Origin: Clostridiales bacterium
Lineage (GTDB): Bacteria; Bacillota; Clostridia; Christensenellales; Pumilibacteraceae
DNA length: 64,000 bases
Reading direction: 5' to 3'
Assembly (NCBI GenBank): GCA_022508505.1
Contig: JAFLVC010000011.1
Coordinates: 1-64,000, forward strand
The translations under genes were made by a program, and so were the position numbers. Shown here piece by piece: positions 18,756 to 30,095 of this stretch; the stretch's first letter is position 1, and each line of letters opens with the position of its first letter. The notes beneath the pieces were generated by a model that ran no database searches, was not told where the DNA came from, and saw only the letters and a list, made by a program, of their open reading frames with translations.

Positions 18756-19303
18756 GCCACACCGCCTACCGTCATGATGATTGAGATGAATGCGAGCACG
18801 CCGTAAACGGCTATAAATGCGCCCATGACGTGCGAAACGACGATGCGGTACACCGTTTTATCGACGTAGTTTTGCGAAAACGCGTACCACAAGTACAGCC
18901 CTACAAATATAAAAGTAACCGCCGGATCGAGAATGGCATTGAGTATGCCGGCATACATGGGTGCGGCTACATATATAAACTTAAGCCCGAAAAGGACGAT
19001 GTTTGCCGCAATAACGGCAAAGCAAAGGCCGTAGCGCACGGACGCTACGTCGTTTTTGAGTCCGATCTTGACGGTCACGGTTTTGAAAACAAACATCGTC
19101 AAAACCTCGTAGATTATGAGCGGGAAAATCCCGCCTATAAAAAACGCCCAGACGTCATTTGCAAACCACGCGCCGAAGCCGTACTGCTCGCCGTAGTACG
19201 CCATTGTGCCGCGCATTGTATACCAAGACATTGCGCAGTAGCTGAGATATACAAACAATCCCATTACCGGCATCGGTAGTTTCTTTTTGGCGATATTTAT
19301 CAA
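18752..19303 (-). CDS. multi-TM membrane protein of unknown function
   Basis: Likely TTG start at 19303 after GGAGGT; C-terminus overlaps the next gene (ATGA). Confidence 0.75.
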   Translation of the reverse strand: MINIAKKKLPMPVMGLFVYLSYCAMSWYTMRGTMAYYGEQYGFGAWFANDVWAFFIGGIFPLIIYEVLTMFVFKTVTVKIGLKNDVASVRYGLCFAVIAANIVLFGLKFIYVAAPMYAGILNAILDPAVTFIFVGLYLWYAFSQNYVDKTVYRIVVSHVMGAFIAVYGVLAFISIIMTVGGVA

Positions 19304-19323
19304 ACTGACCTCCGTGTTGAGTT

Positions 19324-20271
19324 CTATCTTGCGGACGCTTGTATTACAAACGAGCACAGCGCGTCGTACTGCGATATTGCGCCCGTCTTGTAGCTGTAAT
19401 CTATGTCGGCAAGCATGTCGACAAGGGCTTTGAGCCGCGCTTTGGTGAACGCCGCGCCCTCTTCCCTAAGCTTTTGTGCGGCGTACTGCTTTATGCCGAG
19501 CGCCGCAGCGCCGCCGCTGTCGACGGCGACGGTAAACATCTTTTTAAACCTGTTGTAAAGAATGGTGAACGCCGCGACGAGATCGTTGCTCTTTGCCATG
19601 CCGTCCACTATTTTGAGCGCCCTTGCCGTGTCGCGCTTGACTATACAGTCGGTGAGCTCGAAAACGACGTACTCGGTGTCGGCGCGAACCTCGGCAATGA
19701 CGTCCGCTTCCGTTATTTCGCCGCCCGCACGAAGAAGCGCGAGCTTTTCGGACTCCTGCGTTATGCGCGACATGTACCCGCCGCAGCGGCTGTACAGCTC
19801 TTTTACCGCCCTGTCGCCTATCGTCGCGTTCATGCCCGCCGCCTGTTTTTTGACAAACGGCGCGACGTAATTTATTCCGACGCGGTTGCAATCCACCGCG
19901 GTCGCGCCCTCGGGGTACGTCGGAGCCGCCGCGCGGTTATTCCAACTGTCGTGCGGAATGTAGTCTGTCGTCACGAGCACCGCCTGAGGATTTGGCGACT
20001 TCAAGTATTCCCCGACCGCCGCCATGTCAACCTTGCCGCGCGCAATTACTACCCGCCGCTCGCCCATCAAAGGAAGCTGCATGAGCTCGTCGACAAGATC
20101 TCGCCCCGAAGCAAACTCCTTGTCGGAAACGTTAAACTCCTGCGGTGGCGCCGCAAGCTCTTTAATCATTGCGACGGCGCGCGAGATGAGGTTCTCGTCG
20201 TCGCCGTAGCAACAATAGCACGCGCAGATATTGTTCGCTTTTAGGCTCTTTTTAAGCTCGGCGAATTCCAT
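19324..20271 (-). CDS. holA: DNA polymerase III subunit delta
   Basis: MEFAELKKSLKANNICACYCCYGDDENLISRAVAMIKELA...MGERRVVIARG...; HolA layout. Confidence 0.88.
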   Translation of the reverse strand: MEFAELKKSLKANNICACYCCYGDDENLISRAVAMIKELAAPPQEFNVSDKEFASGRDLVDELMQLPLMGERRVVIARGKVDMAAVGEYLKSPNPQAVLVTTDYIPHDSWNNRAAAPTYPEGATAVDCNRVGINYVAPFVKKQAAGMNATIGDRAVKELYSRCGGYMSRITQESEKLALLRAGGEITEADVIAEVRADTEYVVFELTDCIVKRDTARALKIVDGMAKSNDLVAAFTILYNRFKKMFTVAVDSGGAAALGIKQYAAQKLREEGAAFTKARLKALVDMLADIDYSYKTGAISQYDALCSFVIQASAR

Positions 20272-20356
20272 ATCGGTATTATAATACAAATAAAAGAAAA
20301 AATCAATCGATTTATATAAAAATCGGGTTCTACCGCTGTCGAACCCGATTATGTCG

Positions 20357-20749
20357 TTACAATATATTCGATAAGAACGGAATTCCGTCGAGGAGAATGT
20401 CGTCGATATAGTTGATAGCCGACGTTACGAATATGACGGCGTCGTTGTAGTTGTCCGATTTGACTACGCTCTCAAGGCTTACAATCTTGTCGTCGAGGGC
20501 GCGGACGGTGTTATGGTTTTGAAGTATCAAAAGAACGCGTTTGCCGCTCTCCCACTTTTTTACGAGCTTTTTGCAAAGCTCCACCGTTTCGGGGTTGTCG
20601 ACGTGCTCCTCGTTTTTTTCTATGCTGACCGCTATGCGTTCGAGGTCGGACTGCAAATCGTTATACAGTCTGTTTTCGTACACCATTTCGCCTATGATAC
20701 AGCCGACGACGACAGCGAAAACGGTGAGAATAATGATCATCTTTTTCAC
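20357..20749 (-). CDS. DUF4363 family protein
   Basis: 130 aa MKKMIIILTVFAVVVGCIIGEMVYENRLYNDLQSDLERIAVSIEKNE...; adjacent to a DUF421 gene. Confidence 0.75.
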   Translation of the reverse strand: MKKMIIILTVFAVVVGCIIGEMVYENRLYNDLQSDLERIAVSIEKNEEHVDNPETVELCKKLVKKWESGKRVLLILQNHNTVRALDDKIVSLESVVKSDNYNDAVIFVTSAINYIDDILLDGIPFLSNIL

Positions 20750-21450
20750 CAGTTGCCGCCCCCCGTAATCGCAAGCTTACTGCAAAACGCCTTTTTGTGC
20801 TTAGGCGAAAAATAAGCGTTGCCGTCCTGCCGCACGTCGCAGTACAAAAGGTCCTCAAGCTTTACGCCGTGCTCCGAAAGAACGTCGGTGATGTCGGTCT
20901 GCTTGGTGCCCGAAAGCTCGAGATTTTTTTGATTTATCTTGCCGTCGACGACGAGCTCGAGCGGCAAAAGCGTGGGCTGCGCATCGCCGTTTTCGTCCTC
21001 TTCTTGCTGTTCCTTTTCCACGACGCAAAGCTGACCGTTGGTTTCGAATATGGCGTACGCTATTTCCGAAAAATCGACGTAGCCCGCCGAACGCACCGCC
21101 TCGATAAGGTCTGCCATATTCATATTCATCTTTTGAAGATTGTCGTAGACTATCCCCGACTTGTCGATGACTATCACCGAGCTTCCGCTCAATATCTTTC
21201 GCGCCTTTACCGACTTTCTCGAAATGAACGACAGCACAATGTGAAGCATTGCGAGCGTTATAATCGGAATCAAGCCGTAATAGAGCGGAATGTACGGATC
21301 GTTCATCGGAATACACGCGACCTCGGAGATGATGAGCGTTATGACGAGCTCAAAGGGCTGCATTTCGCCTATCTGCCTTTTCCCCATCAGCCTAATTACG
21401 AAGAACACCACCAAAAAAATGATAAACGACTTCAACATTACCACAAACAT
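20746..21450 (-). CDS. DUF421 / YetF-like membrane protein
   Basis: MFVVMLKSFIIFLVVFFVIRLMGKRQIGEMQPFELVITLIISEVACIPMNDPYIPLYYGLIPI.... Start moved from 21702 to 21450. Confidence 0.88.
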   Translation of the reverse strand: MFVVMLKSFIIFLVVFFVIRLMGKRQIGEMQPFELVITLIISEVACIPMNDPYIPLYYGLIPIITLAMLHIVLSFISRKSVKARKILSGSSVIVIDKSGIVYDNLQKMNMNMADLIEAVRSAGYVDFSEIAYAIFETNGQLCVVEKEQQEEDENGDAQPTLLPLELVVDGKINQKNLELSGTKQTDITDVLSEHGVKLEDLLYCDVRQDGNAYFSPKHKKAFCSKLAITGGGNW

Positions 21451-21503
21451 AGTGATTGTAGTATGGCAAAAGGCAAAAGATTTATGCCGAAGAAAACAAA
21501 ACC

Positions 21504-21523
21504 GCCGTCTATTTAAAGACGGC
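21504..21523 (-). terminator. terminator downstream of uvrA
   Basis: GCCGTCT-TTAAAT-AGACGGC followed by a T-rich stretch on the minus strand. Confidence 0.7.
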
Positions 21524-21548
21524 AGTGTGAGCTTACGCAGATTTAACT

Positions 21549-24368
21549 TTATTTTCCGTTCTCTTTTGCGAGAATGGATTTGAGATACTGTCCTGTCTTG
21601 CTTTCCGCGACCTCGGCGACGCGTTCGGGAAGTCCCGCCGCGACAACCTTGCCGCCCATATCGCCGCCGTCGGGACCGAGGTCGATTATATAGTCGGCGC
21701 ACTTTATTACGTCGAGGTTGTGCTCTATTACGACGACTGTATTGCCGTTGTCGACGAGGCGCGAGAGAATATCTATAAGCCGCTCTACGTCGGCGGAGTG
21801 AAGCCCCGTCGTAGGCTCGTCGAGGACGTACAAAGTGTTGCTCGTAGCGACCTTACTCAATTCCGTTGCGAGCTTAACGCGCTGCGCCTCGCCGCCCGAA
21901 AGCGTCGTCGCGGGCTGACCGAGCTTGACGTAGCCGAGTCCGACGTCAAGGAGCGTCCCCAGCTTTCGCTTTAGCGTAGGCACATTTTTAAAGAACTCGT
22001 ACGCCTCTTCTATCGTCATTTCGAGTACGTCCGCTATCGACTTGTCGCGGTACTTGACCTGCAACGTCTCGCGGTTGAAGCGCTTGCCCTTGCACACGTC
22101 GCACGGAACGTACACGTCGGGCAGGAAGTTCATTTCGATACAGATTATGCCGTCGCCCTCGCAGTTTTCGCAACGCCCGCCGCGCACATTGAATGAGAAC
22201 CGTCCCGACGTATAACCGCGTTCCTTTGCGGCGGGAAGCTCTGCAAAAAGGTCGCGTATGGTCGACATGGCGCCCGTGTACGTCGCGGGGTTTGAGCGCG
22301 GCGTACGCCCTATCGGGCTTTGGTCGATGTTTATCACCTTGTCAATGCGATCGAGTCCGTCTATGCCGTCAATCTTGCCGACGCGCTGCTTGACTGTGTT
22401 AAACCTATTGGCGGCGGCAGGATAAAGCGTCTGATTGATGAGCGACGATTTGCCACTGCCCGATACGCCTGTGATACATGTAAAAACGCCGAGCGGAATC
22501 TTGACGTCTATATTTTGAAGGTTGTTCTCCGCCGCGCCGCGAATCGTAATAAACGAGTCGGCAAGCCGCCGCTTATCGGGGATTTTGATAGTGCGCTCGC
22601 CCGACAGGAACTTGCCCGTAACCGAGCCCGAAGCGATTATATCGTCAACGGTGCCCTGCGCAATAACCTTACCTCCGTGCGTTCCCGCGCCCTCGCCGAT
22701 ATCGACTATGTGGTCTGCGGCACGCATGGTGTCCTCGTCATGCTCGACTACTATCAAGGTGTTGCCGAGGTCGCGCAGATTTTTAAGCGTATCTATCAGC
22801 TTCGCGTTGTCGCATTGGTGAAGCCCTATGCTCGGCTCGTCGAGGATATAGAGCACGCCCGACAGTCCAGAGCCTATCTGCGTGGCAAGCCTTATGCGCT
22901 GCGCCTCGCCGCCCGAAAGACTTACCGCCGAACGCGAAAGCGTCAAATATTCAAGCCCGACGTTTATCAAAAAGTCGAGCCGTGCTCTTATTTCTTTTAG
23001 CACGCGCTCGGCAATCATCGCCTTTGAAGGAGACAGCTCGAGCTTGTCGAAAAAGCCGCGCAATTTCTTTACGGGGAGCGCGCACAGCTCGTCGATATTC
23101 TTGCCGCCCACCTTGACGGAGAGCGCCTCTTTTTTTAGCCGCTTTCCTCCGCAGTCGGGGCACGGTTGGGAGTTTGTAAACCTGCCTATCTTCCACCTGA
23201 CGCCGTCGCTCGTAGTTTCCGCGAGCCTGCGCTCCAAAAACGGCACCATGCCTTCATAAGCTATGCGCTCGCTCCTGTGGTAGTGCCCCGTCGTGTACTC
23301 GACGACAAGCGGCTCGTCCTTTGCGTAAAGGATTATGTCGCGCACTTCCTTGCTCAGTTTTTTGAACGGAGTTTTGAGCGAGAAGTCGTACTTTTTGGCG
23401 AGCGCGGAAAGGCACTGCTCGAAGTGCGGCGTGCTGTCGAGCTGACCGCCGTCCAATAAGTCTACTATCGACGAATCGCCGAAAAACAGCAGTTCGGGAT
23501 CTATTTTGGTCAAAAATCCGAGACCGCCGCAAGTCGGGCACGCGCCCCACGGGCTGTTGAACGAGAACAGCCGCGGCTCGACCTCCGATATGGAAAGTCC
23601 GCAGTTTCCGCAGGTGTACTTGGTGTTGAACAGTATCTCTTTGTCGTCGTAGAACGCTATTACAAGCCCGTCCGAAAGCTTGATTGCAGTCTCCACCGAG
23701 TCTGTCAGCCGCTTTTGAATATCGGGCTCTATTACGAGACGGTCGACGACGACAGATATGTCGTGCTTGGAGTTTTTGTCGAGCTTGATTTCTTCGTCGA
23801 GCGAGTAGATACTGCCGTCGACGCGCATGCGCGAATAGCCCGACTTTTTAAAGTCCTCGAACAGCTTGACGTATTCGCCCTTCTTGCCGCGAACGACGGG
23901 CGAAATTATCATGACGCGGCTCTCATTGGGAAGCGCCATGATCTTGTCGACTATCTCGTCGACTGTCTGCTGGTGTATTTCGGAGCCGCAGTTCGGGCAG
24001 TACACGTCGCCCACGCGCGCAAACAAGAGGCGCATATAGTCGTATATTTCTGTAACCGTGCCGACGGTCGAGCGCGGATTGCGTCCTGTCGTCTTTTGGT
24101 CGATAGATATTGCGGGAGAAAGCCCGTCTATGCTGTCGACGTCGGGCTTGTCCATCTGACCGAGGAACTGCCGCGCATACGATGACAGCGATTCGACGTA
24201 CCGCCTCTGCCCTTCGGCAAATATCGTATCGAAAGCGAGCGACGTCTTACCGCTTCCCGAAAGTCCGGTAAATACGATAAACTTCTCTTTTGGGAGCGTG
24301 AGATTGATGTTTTTCAGATTGTTGGCGCGCGCGCCCTTAATCACTATTTCGTTATTCCTGTCGTCCAT
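21549..24368 (-). CDS. uvrA: excinuclease ABC subunit A
   Basis: 939 aa; [14 protein letters not shown], zinc-finger CX2C motifs, [36 protein letters not shown]. Confidence 0.99.
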   Translation of the reverse strand: MDDRNNEIVIKGARANNLKNINLTLPKEKFIVFTGLSGSGKTSLAFDTIFAEGQRRYVESLSSYARQFLGQMDKPDVDSIDGLSPAISIDQKTTGRNPRSTVGTVTEIYDYMRLLFARVGDVYCPNCGSEIHQQTVDEIVDKIMALPNESRVMIISPVVRGKKGEYVKLFEDFKKSGYSRMRVDGSIYSLDEEIKLDKNSKHDISVVVDRLVIEPDIQKRLTDSVETAIKLSDGLVIAFYDDKEILFNTKYTCGNCGLSISEVEPRLFSFNSPWGACPTCGGLGFLTKIDPELLFFGDSSIVDLLDGGQLDSTPHFEQCLSALAKKYDFSLKTPFKKLSKEVRDIILYAKDEPLVVEYTTGHYHRSERIAYEGMVPFLERRLAETTSDGVRWKIGRFTNSQPCPDCGGKRLKKEALSVKVGGKNIDELCALPVKKLRGFFDKLELSPSKAMIAERVLKEIRARLDFLINVGLEYLTLSRSAVSLSGGEAQRIRLATQIGSGLSGVLYILDEPSIGLHQCDNAKLIDTLKNLRDLGNTLIVVEHDEDTMRAADHIVDIGEGAGTHGGKVIAQGTVDDIIASGSVTGKFLSGERTIKIPDKRRLADSFITIRGAAENNLQNIDVKIPLGVFTCITGVSGSGKSSLINQTLYPAAANRFNTVKQRVGKIDGIDGLDRIDKVINIDQSPIGRTPRSNPATYTGAMSTIRDLFAELPAAKERGYTSGRFSFNVRGGRCENCEGDGIICIEMNFLPDVYVPCDVCKGKRFNRETLQVKYRDKSIADVLEMTIEEAYEFFKNVPTLKRKLGTLLDVGLGYVKLGQPATTLSGGEAQRVKLATELSKVATSNTLYVLDEPTTGLHSADVERLIDILSRLVDNGNTVVVIEHNLDVIKCADYIIDLGPDGGDMGGKVVAAGLPERVAEVAESKTGQYLKSILAKENGK

Positions 24369-24379
24369 GTCGTCTCCGT

Positions 24380-26356
24380 TTACTTGCCGCGCTTTTTGGC
24401 GTTTGCCGCCATGTCGCGCTGAAGCTCCTTAAGTTCCGCTATCCTGTCGCGGTACGAAATAGCCGTTTCAAAGTCGAGCTCTTTGCTCGCGGCGTTCATC
24501 AGCACACGCAGGCGGTCGAGCTCTTTTCCGATATCCTTCAATTCGACTTTCGATTGCTTATGCGTTATCTCGATAGTGTTTTTGATCGGCTTGATAATCG
24601 TTTTGGGCGTTATTCCGTGCTCGCGGTTGTAGTCGATTTGCACCTTGCGGCGTTCTTCGGTCTCGTCGATTGCGCGGCGCATGGAGCCCGTAATCGTGTC
24701 GCCGTACATGATAACCCTGCTCTCGCTGTTTCGCGCCGCGCGGCCTATCGTCTGAATGAGCGAGGTCTCCGAGCGCAAAAATCCTTCCTTGTCTGCGTCG
24801 AGTATGGCTACAAGCTTGACCTCGGGAATATCCAACCCCTCGCGCAGGAGGTTTATTCCGACCACGACGTCAAAGTCGCCGCGGCGAAGCGCGTTGACTA
24901 TGGAAACGCGCTCCATGGTGTCGATATCGCTGTGCAGGTACTTGACCTTAATGCCCTGCTCGGCGAGCCAATCTGTAAGGCTTTCGGACATTCGCTTTGT
25001 CAGCGTTGTAACAAGCACGCGCCCGCCGCTTGCCGTAACGTCTTTTATTTCGGTCAAAAGGTCGTCCACCTGCCCCTTAGTCGGCTTGACGGTCACAGGC
25101 GGATCGACAAGCCCCGTCGGGCGAATGACTTGTCGGGCAAACCTCCCGCCCGTAAGCTCCAGCTCGTACGGCGCGGGCGTCGCCGACACGTAAACTACTT
25201 GGTTGACGCGTTCGCGGAACTCGTCGAACTTTAACGGTCTGTTGTCGAACGCCGCAGGCAAACGGAAGCCGTAATCGACGAGCGCCGTCTTTCGCGAGCG
25301 GTCGCCGTTATACATGGCGCGAAGTTGCGGAACGGTCATGTGGCTCTCGTCAATGAACATCAAAAAGTCGCGCGGGAAATAGTCGAGAAGCGTAAACGGC
25401 GGCTGACCGGGCAGGCGGCCGTCAAAGTAGCGCGAGTAGTTTTCTATGCCCGAGCAGTACCCGATTTCCTTCATCATCTCGATATCGTAGCGAACGCGCT
25501 CGCCTATTCTCTGCGCCTCGATAAGCTTGTGATTGTCGGTAAAGAACTTGACCTGCGCCTCGCAGTCCGCCTCTATTTGATCGATAGCTTTTAAAAGCGT
25601 CGCGTGCTCGACGGCGTAGTGGCTCGCAGGAAAAATTGCCGCGTGGCTGAGCCTCGACACGACGTTGCCCGAAACGATTTCAAACTCGCTCACTCCGTCT
25701 ATCTCGTTGCCGAAAAACTCGACGCGTATTCCGTGTTCGGACATGCTCGCGGGGAAAATATCCACCGTGTCGCCGCGAACGCGAAAATCGGTGCGTTCGG
25801 GCGCCATGTCGTTTCTTTTATAGTTGATTTCGATAAGCCGCGATATGAGCGCGTCGCGGCTAATCCGATCGCCCGGGCGGACTGAAAGCGCAAGCCTGTA
25901 ATACTCCTCGGGCGCGCCGAGACCGTATATGCACGAGACCGAAGCGACGACGAGCGTGTCCCGCCTTTCGTGAAGCGAGCACGTCGCACTGTGGCGGAGC
26001 TTGTCTATCTCGTCGTTTATGGCGAGGTCCTTTTCGATATATGTGTCCGTCGACGGAATGTACGCTTCCGGCTGATAATAGTCGTAATAGCTGACGAAGA
26101 ACTCGACGCGGTTTTCGGGAAAGAACTCGCGGAACTCGTTGCAAAGCTGTGCCGCGAGCGTCTTGTTGTGCGCGAGAACAAGCGTCGGACGCTGAACGCG
26201 CTCGATTACGTTTGCCATTGTAAACGTCTTGCCGCTGCCCGTAACGCCCTTAAGTACCTGCGCCGCAAGCCCGTCCTCTATTCCGTCCGCTATTTCCTTT
26301 ATCGCCTCGGGCTGATCCCCCGTCGGCTTGTAATTGCTGTGAAGCTTAAATTCCAT
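24380..26356 (-). CDS. uvrB: excinuclease ABC subunit B
   Basis: 658 aa; [46 protein letters not shown]. Confidence 0.99.
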   Translation of the reverse strand: MEFKLHSNYKPTGDQPEAIKEIADGIEDGLAAQVLKGVTGSGKTFTMANVIERVQRPTLVLAHNKTLAAQLCNEFREFFPENRVEFFVSYYDYYQPEAYIPSTDTYIEKDLAINDEIDKLRHSATCSLHERRDTLVVASVSCIYGLGAPEEYYRLALSVRPGDRISRDALISRLIEINYKRNDMAPERTDFRVRGDTVDIFPASMSEHGIRVEFFGNEIDGVSEFEIVSGNVVSRLSHAAIFPASHYAVEHATLLKAIDQIEADCEAQVKFFTDNHKLIEAQRIGERVRYDIEMMKEIGYCSGIENYSRYFDGRLPGQPPFTLLDYFPRDFLMFIDESHMTVPQLRAMYNGDRSRKTALVDYGFRLPAAFDNRPLKFDEFRERVNQVVYVSATPAPYELELTGGRFARQVIRPTGLVDPPVTVKPTKGQVDDLLTEIKDVTASGGRVLVTTLTKRMSESLTDWLAEQGIKVKYLHSDIDTMERVSIVNALRRGDFDVVVGINLLREGLDIPEVKLVAILDADKEGFLRSETSLIQTIGRAARNSESRVIMYGDTITGSMRRAIDETEERRKVQIDYNREHGITPKTIIKPIKNTIEITHKQSKVELKDIGKELDRLRVLMNAASKELDFETAISYRDRIAELKELQRDMAANAKKRGK

Positions 26357-26565
26357 ACTCTGCCTTATCTTTGCGCTTGTCCCGAAAACTTGTTGCCGTA
26401 TATTATATCATTTATAAGCGCGCGCTGTCAATTATATAGACGCTCCGCAAAGGCATTTTTCGGAAAACAGATTTTCGGCAAAACAAAAGCGGAAACCTAC
26501 GCTTGATTTCCGTTTCGTTTTGTAGTACAATAATGTACACAAAAACCAAAAGGAAGGTACTTAAA

Positions 26566-27171
26566 ATGAAAAAACTATTGACTGTGTTGGCTTTAACGCT
26601 TATGACCGTTGTTATGGCTATTGCAGTTATTGGTTGCGGAACAACGGATACTACTGCTATCGATGAACTTACCAAACGCATCGAGGCGCTTGAAAAAGAG
26701 AACGAAGATCTTAAGAAAAAGGACAACGAACTGCAAAATCAGGTCAATAATCTCAACGTTTTCTGGGCAGACAAGAAAGAATATGCTGAAACGGACACTA
26801 TGACAATATATTTCCGCGACACGGCTGTTTATAAAATCAGACTTAGATTTGATACACTAAATGGAACCCCTTTCTCAAGTGGTGGCTATTACCTTATAAA
26901 TGCATACTTTTACTTAACGGGATTGTGTTCAGATATACAAACAGGTGAGGTTGTTTTTGGAACCTTTCTTGAGTCTGATAAGGGGGACTATTTACGTTCT
27001 ACTGATTTTACGGAATTAGCAAAGCAAGGTGTAGAAACCTCTACAGGATCTAATTATACTAGTAAAAACATCGAAAATACAAGTATCACACGACTTGATT
27101 TTGTTGTTTGCGTCCCGGGAACCAAGGTAGAGCTCGCTCGTTTTAAGAATGTTTCATTTAATTTCAACTAA
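26566..27171 (+). CDS. small lipoprotein with coiled-coil segment
   Basis: MKKLLTVLALTLMTVVMAIAVIGCGTTDTTAIDELTKRIEALEKENEDLKKKDNELQNQVNNL; RBS AAGGAAGG. Confidence 0.8.
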   Translation: MKKLLTVLALTLMTVVMAIAVIGCGTTDTTAIDELTKRIEALEKENEDLKKKDNELQNQVNNLNVFWADKKEYAETDTMTIYFRDTAVYKIRLRFDTLNGTPFSSGGYYLINAYFYLTGLCSDIQTGEVVFGTFLESDKGDYLRSTDFTELAKQGVETSTGSNYTSKNIENTSITRLDFVVCVPGTKVELARFKNVSFNFN

Positions 27172-27254
27172 CATTTCAAGGAAATGATTGATTTTGGTTT
27201 ATCTTAACGACAGATAAATATCAATTTATCATTACATTTGTAAGCAAAACATTT

Positions 27255-27281
27255 AAGCCCGACTGCTGTGCGGTCGGGCTT
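27255..27281. terminator. bidirectional-type terminator
   Basis: AAGCCCGAC-tgctgtgcg-GTCGGGCTT between convergent genes. Confidence 0.75.
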
Positions 27282-27300
27282 TGCTGTGCGGTATTCTCGC

Positions 27301-28530
27301 CTATCTTTGGAACGGCAAAAAGTCCTCGGCGTCGGTCTTGTCGTATATAAAGTCCTTGCCGAGAAGCGACGCGCGGTGGATTATGTTGCCGTATTTTTTG
27401 TTGAGGTTATCGAGCGTTTCGTCAAGCTTTTCGAGCTTGTCGTTCCTGTTCACGTCCGAGAAAAATGATAGTTGCCTCGGACTGTCGTCGTGCTCGAGCT
27501 TTGCTACGGACACGGTTACGGTGCGCATGGGATCGCCGTTCCAATTATCCATAAACAGCGAAAACGCGCACTCCGCTATCTCGTCGGACGAATACGTCGG
27601 CATGGGGAGCGGCTTTTGGCGCACGATAGAAAACAGCCTATTGTCGCGCATTCCCACCGCAACGAGGCTCCCCCTCACATTGTTCTTTCGCATTCGTGCA
27701 GCAACCTTCTCGCTCAAATAGAATATCAAGTCTTTTGCGTCCGACTCCGTTTCTATGTCGCGGACAGCGGTCATTCCGTGCCCTATCGACTTTATGTCGC
27801 GCGACTTTACCGCCTCGCGCACAGGCTCGGTGTCGTCGCCGTTGGCGTACGCCTTCATTTTTAGCCCGTTTATTCCGAACTTGCTTTTGAGCACCGCGGA
27901 GTCGGCTTTTGCGAGGTCGCCTATCGTCATGATGTTGAGCTTTTGGAGCTCTGCGTAAGTCCGCCGCCCTATCATGAGCATTTCGCCTGCGTTAAGCCCC
28001 CAAATCTTTTCCTTGTAGTTGTTCCTGTCTATGACGGTGGTCGCGTCCGGCTTTTTCAAATCGGAGCCGAGCTTTGCGAACACCTTGTTGAAGCTGACGC
28101 CCACCGAGCAAGTGAGGTTAAACTCCTTTTTGACGCGCTCGCGTATGGTGTCCGCAATCGTCTTGCCGTCGCCGAAAAGCTTTTGCGAGCCCGTAACGTC
28201 CAGCCAGCACTCGTCCGCGCCGAACGGCTCTACCATGTCGGTATAGTCTTGATACAGCTCGAACATCTTTTTGGAATACTTCATGTAAAGCTCGAAATGC
28301 GGCGGTACGACGACGAGCCCGGGCGCCTTCTGCTTGGCTTCCCATATTACGTCGCCCGTTCTCACGCCGAACTTTTTTGCGATATCGTTTTTTGCGAGCA
28401 CGACGCCGTGCCGCTTTTCGGGGTTTCCGCAGACCGCGAGCGGCACGGTTTTCCATTCCGGGTGCGTAATGCACTCGGCTGAAGCGTAGAAATTATTGAG
28501 GTCGCTATGAAGAATTACCCTGTCGCTCAT
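27301..28530 (-). CDS. dinB: DNA polymerase IV (Y-family)
   Basis: MSDRVILHSDLNNFYASAECITHPEWKTVPLAVCGNPEKRHGVVLAKN...GADECWLDVTGS. Confidence 0.95.
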   Translation of the reverse strand: MSDRVILHSDLNNFYASAECITHPEWKTVPLAVCGNPEKRHGVVLAKNDIAKKFGVRTGDVIWEAKQKAPGLVVVPPHFELYMKYSKKMFELYQDYTDMVEPFGADECWLDVTGSQKLFGDGKTIADTIRERVKKEFNLTCSVGVSFNKVFAKLGSDLKKPDATTVIDRNNYKEKIWGLNAGEMLMIGRRTYAELQKLNIMTIGDLAKADSAVLKSKFGINGLKMKAYANGDDTEPVREAVKSRDIKSIGHGMTAVRDIETESDAKDLIFYLSEKVAARMRKNNVRGSLVAVGMRDNRLFSIVRQKPLPMPTYSSDEIAECAFSLFMDNWNGDPMRTVTVSVAKLEHDDSPRQLSFFSDVNRNDKLEKLDETLDNLNKKYGNIIHRASLLGKDFIYDKTDAEDFLPFQR

Positions 28531-28659
28531 ACACCTATTATACCCATTGTACACGCATTAAGTCAAGTGCGAATATCCCGAAGATGTCCCCAAAAAACTA
28601 TTGACAACGAGCTGTAAATGTTATATAATTTGTTAAATCGTTTTATATTCGGAGGAAAC

Positions 28660-29100
28660 ATGGAGAAAATAGAACTCACTCAGCTCTTTAAAGAAGCTGT
28701 CTTGAACACGCAGATGCGCAGAGCGACCTTCGATCGCCTCAACATCAAGCCCAACACCAACTACCGCGGCAGGACGCAGGACGAGGTTTACTTCCAAAAG
28801 CAGGACGGCGCCAACGTCGAGTACGAGGTCGTCCGCAGAATGGACTTCGATCCCGAGGGCGTTTTTGAAATCACCGTCGTTTACACGATAAGACGCCAGC
28901 TCGCCGACGAGTACGTCAATCAGGATATCGACTTCCGCGAGCAGCTCAAAAAGTACGAGGTCAAGGACTTCAACTTCCTCTGCGGCAACGTGTTCTCTTT
29001 GATGTCGCTCACCATTTCCGAGCTCACGCAGGCGTCCAACGGTATTCCCATGGTCTCGCCCCCCGTGTACTGCGGCGTAGCGGCAAAGTCGGCAGAATAA
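28660..29100 (+). CDS. SecB-like-fold protein (tentative)
   Basis: 146 aa MEKIELTQLFKEAVLNTQMRRATF...GVFEITVVYTIRR...LCGNVFSLMSLTISELTQASNGIPMVSPPVY; C-terminus resembles SecB '[32 protein letters not shown]'. RBS GGAGGAAAC. Confidence 0.5.
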   Translation: MEKIELTQLFKEAVLNTQMRRATFDRLNIKPNTNYRGRTQDEVYFQKQDGANVEYEVVRRMDFDPEGVFEITVVYTIRRQLADEYVNQDIDFREQLKKYEVKDFNFLCGNVFSLMSLTISELTQASNGIPMVSPPVYCGVAAKSAE

Positions 29101-29277
29101 TAATTCCGCAATCAACTTAATACAAAACAAAGTCGGTAGCTTCGTGGCTGCCGATTTTTTTGTGCGATTTTCCGTGCGACCGCCTGCCCTTGTCGATTTT
29201 TGACGGTTTTTATACATAACGCCAAAGCTTTGACGGCAAACTATACGTATAAAATCAACCGCAAGAGGAGACAATTC

Positions 29278-29481
29278 GTGGAGTATATCATCGAGGTAGA
29301 GGACGGTTTGGACGACATTCTGACTAACAACGCAAAGCGCAATAATATAAGCGTTCAGGCTCTAATCGTCGAGCTTTTGAAACGCTACGTTATCGACTCG
29401 CATATAATGGAACAGAGCGAGCTGTGGCAGCGCGGCATCGCCGCTTGCTCCGAGATAAATCTCGATTGGGCAAACCTTTAA
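29278..29481 (+). CDS. MazE/NdoAI-like antitoxin (GTG start)
   Basis: 67 aa (V/M)[77 protein letters not shown]; directly upstream of a MazF gene. Confidence 0.7.
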   Translation: MEYIIEVEDGLDDILTNNAKRNNISVQALIVELLKRYVIDSHIMEQSELWQRGIAACSEINLDWANL

Positions 29482-29497
29482 CAAAGGAGAAACACTT

Positions 29498-29845
29498 GTG
29501 TCGATATATAAGCGCGGAGAAATATATTACGCCGACCTCAGCCCGGTAATAGGCTCCGAGCAAGGCGGAGTGCGCCCCGTGCTCATCATTCAGAACGACG
29601 TCGGCAACAAGTTTTCGCCCACCGTCATAGTGTGCGCCGTAACGAGCAGAATAACAAAAGCAAAGCTTCCCACGCACGTAGAAATACCGGCGGGAAGCTT
29701 TGGGCTGTCAAAGGATTCCGTTGTGCTATTGGAGCAGCTCCGCACGCTCGATAAGCGTCGGCTTAAAGCGCGTATCGGCGAGCTTGACTCCGTCGCCATG
29801 CGAAAGATAGAGCGCGCGACGCTCATTTCGCTCGGATTTGTATGA
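29498..29845 (+). CDS. type II toxin endoribonuclease MazF/NdoA (PemK family)
   Basis: 115 aa; [60 protein letters not shown]...[13 protein letters not shown]. Confidence 0.96.
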   Translation: MSIYKRGEIYYADLSPVIGSEQGGVRPVLIIQNDVGNKFSPTVIVCAVTSRITKAKLPTHVEIPAGSFGLSKDSVVLLEQLRTLDKRRLKARIGELDSVAMRKIERATLISLGFV

Positions 29846-29911
29846 TTATTTTTACTGCAATCTATCATTCCAAGCGTTGCTGATAATTTATAACGCGACT
29901 ATTGCCCCCTA

Positions 29912-30004
29912 TGTCATTCTGAGCGTTAGCGAAGAATCTGTTTAGACACGTACAAATAGATTCTTCGACTGCGCGCCATGCGGCGCTCCGCTCAGAATGA
30001 CACA
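29912..30004. repeat. MITE/REP-like inverted repeat (TGTCATTCTGAGCG...GAAGAATCT / AGATTCTTCGAC...CTCAGAATGACACA)
   Basis: Two arms in inverted orientation around a ~18-bp centre; arm also at 2874-2920. Confidence 0.8.
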
Positions 30005-30095
30005 CCGAAATAACAAATCGATAAATATGTGCAGCTATTTCAATCGATGTCCTACGGAGCAACCGCAGGTTATTCCGTGCGTCAGGAATAATATA

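Noticed and set aside
28633-29274. 213-aa minus-strand ORF
   Set aside because: Antisense to the 28660-29100 CDS, which has a clear RBS and a more protein-like sequence.
29865-30062. 65-aa ORF with CHSERSAAWRAVEES
   Set aside because: Translation of a MITE/REP-like repeat.
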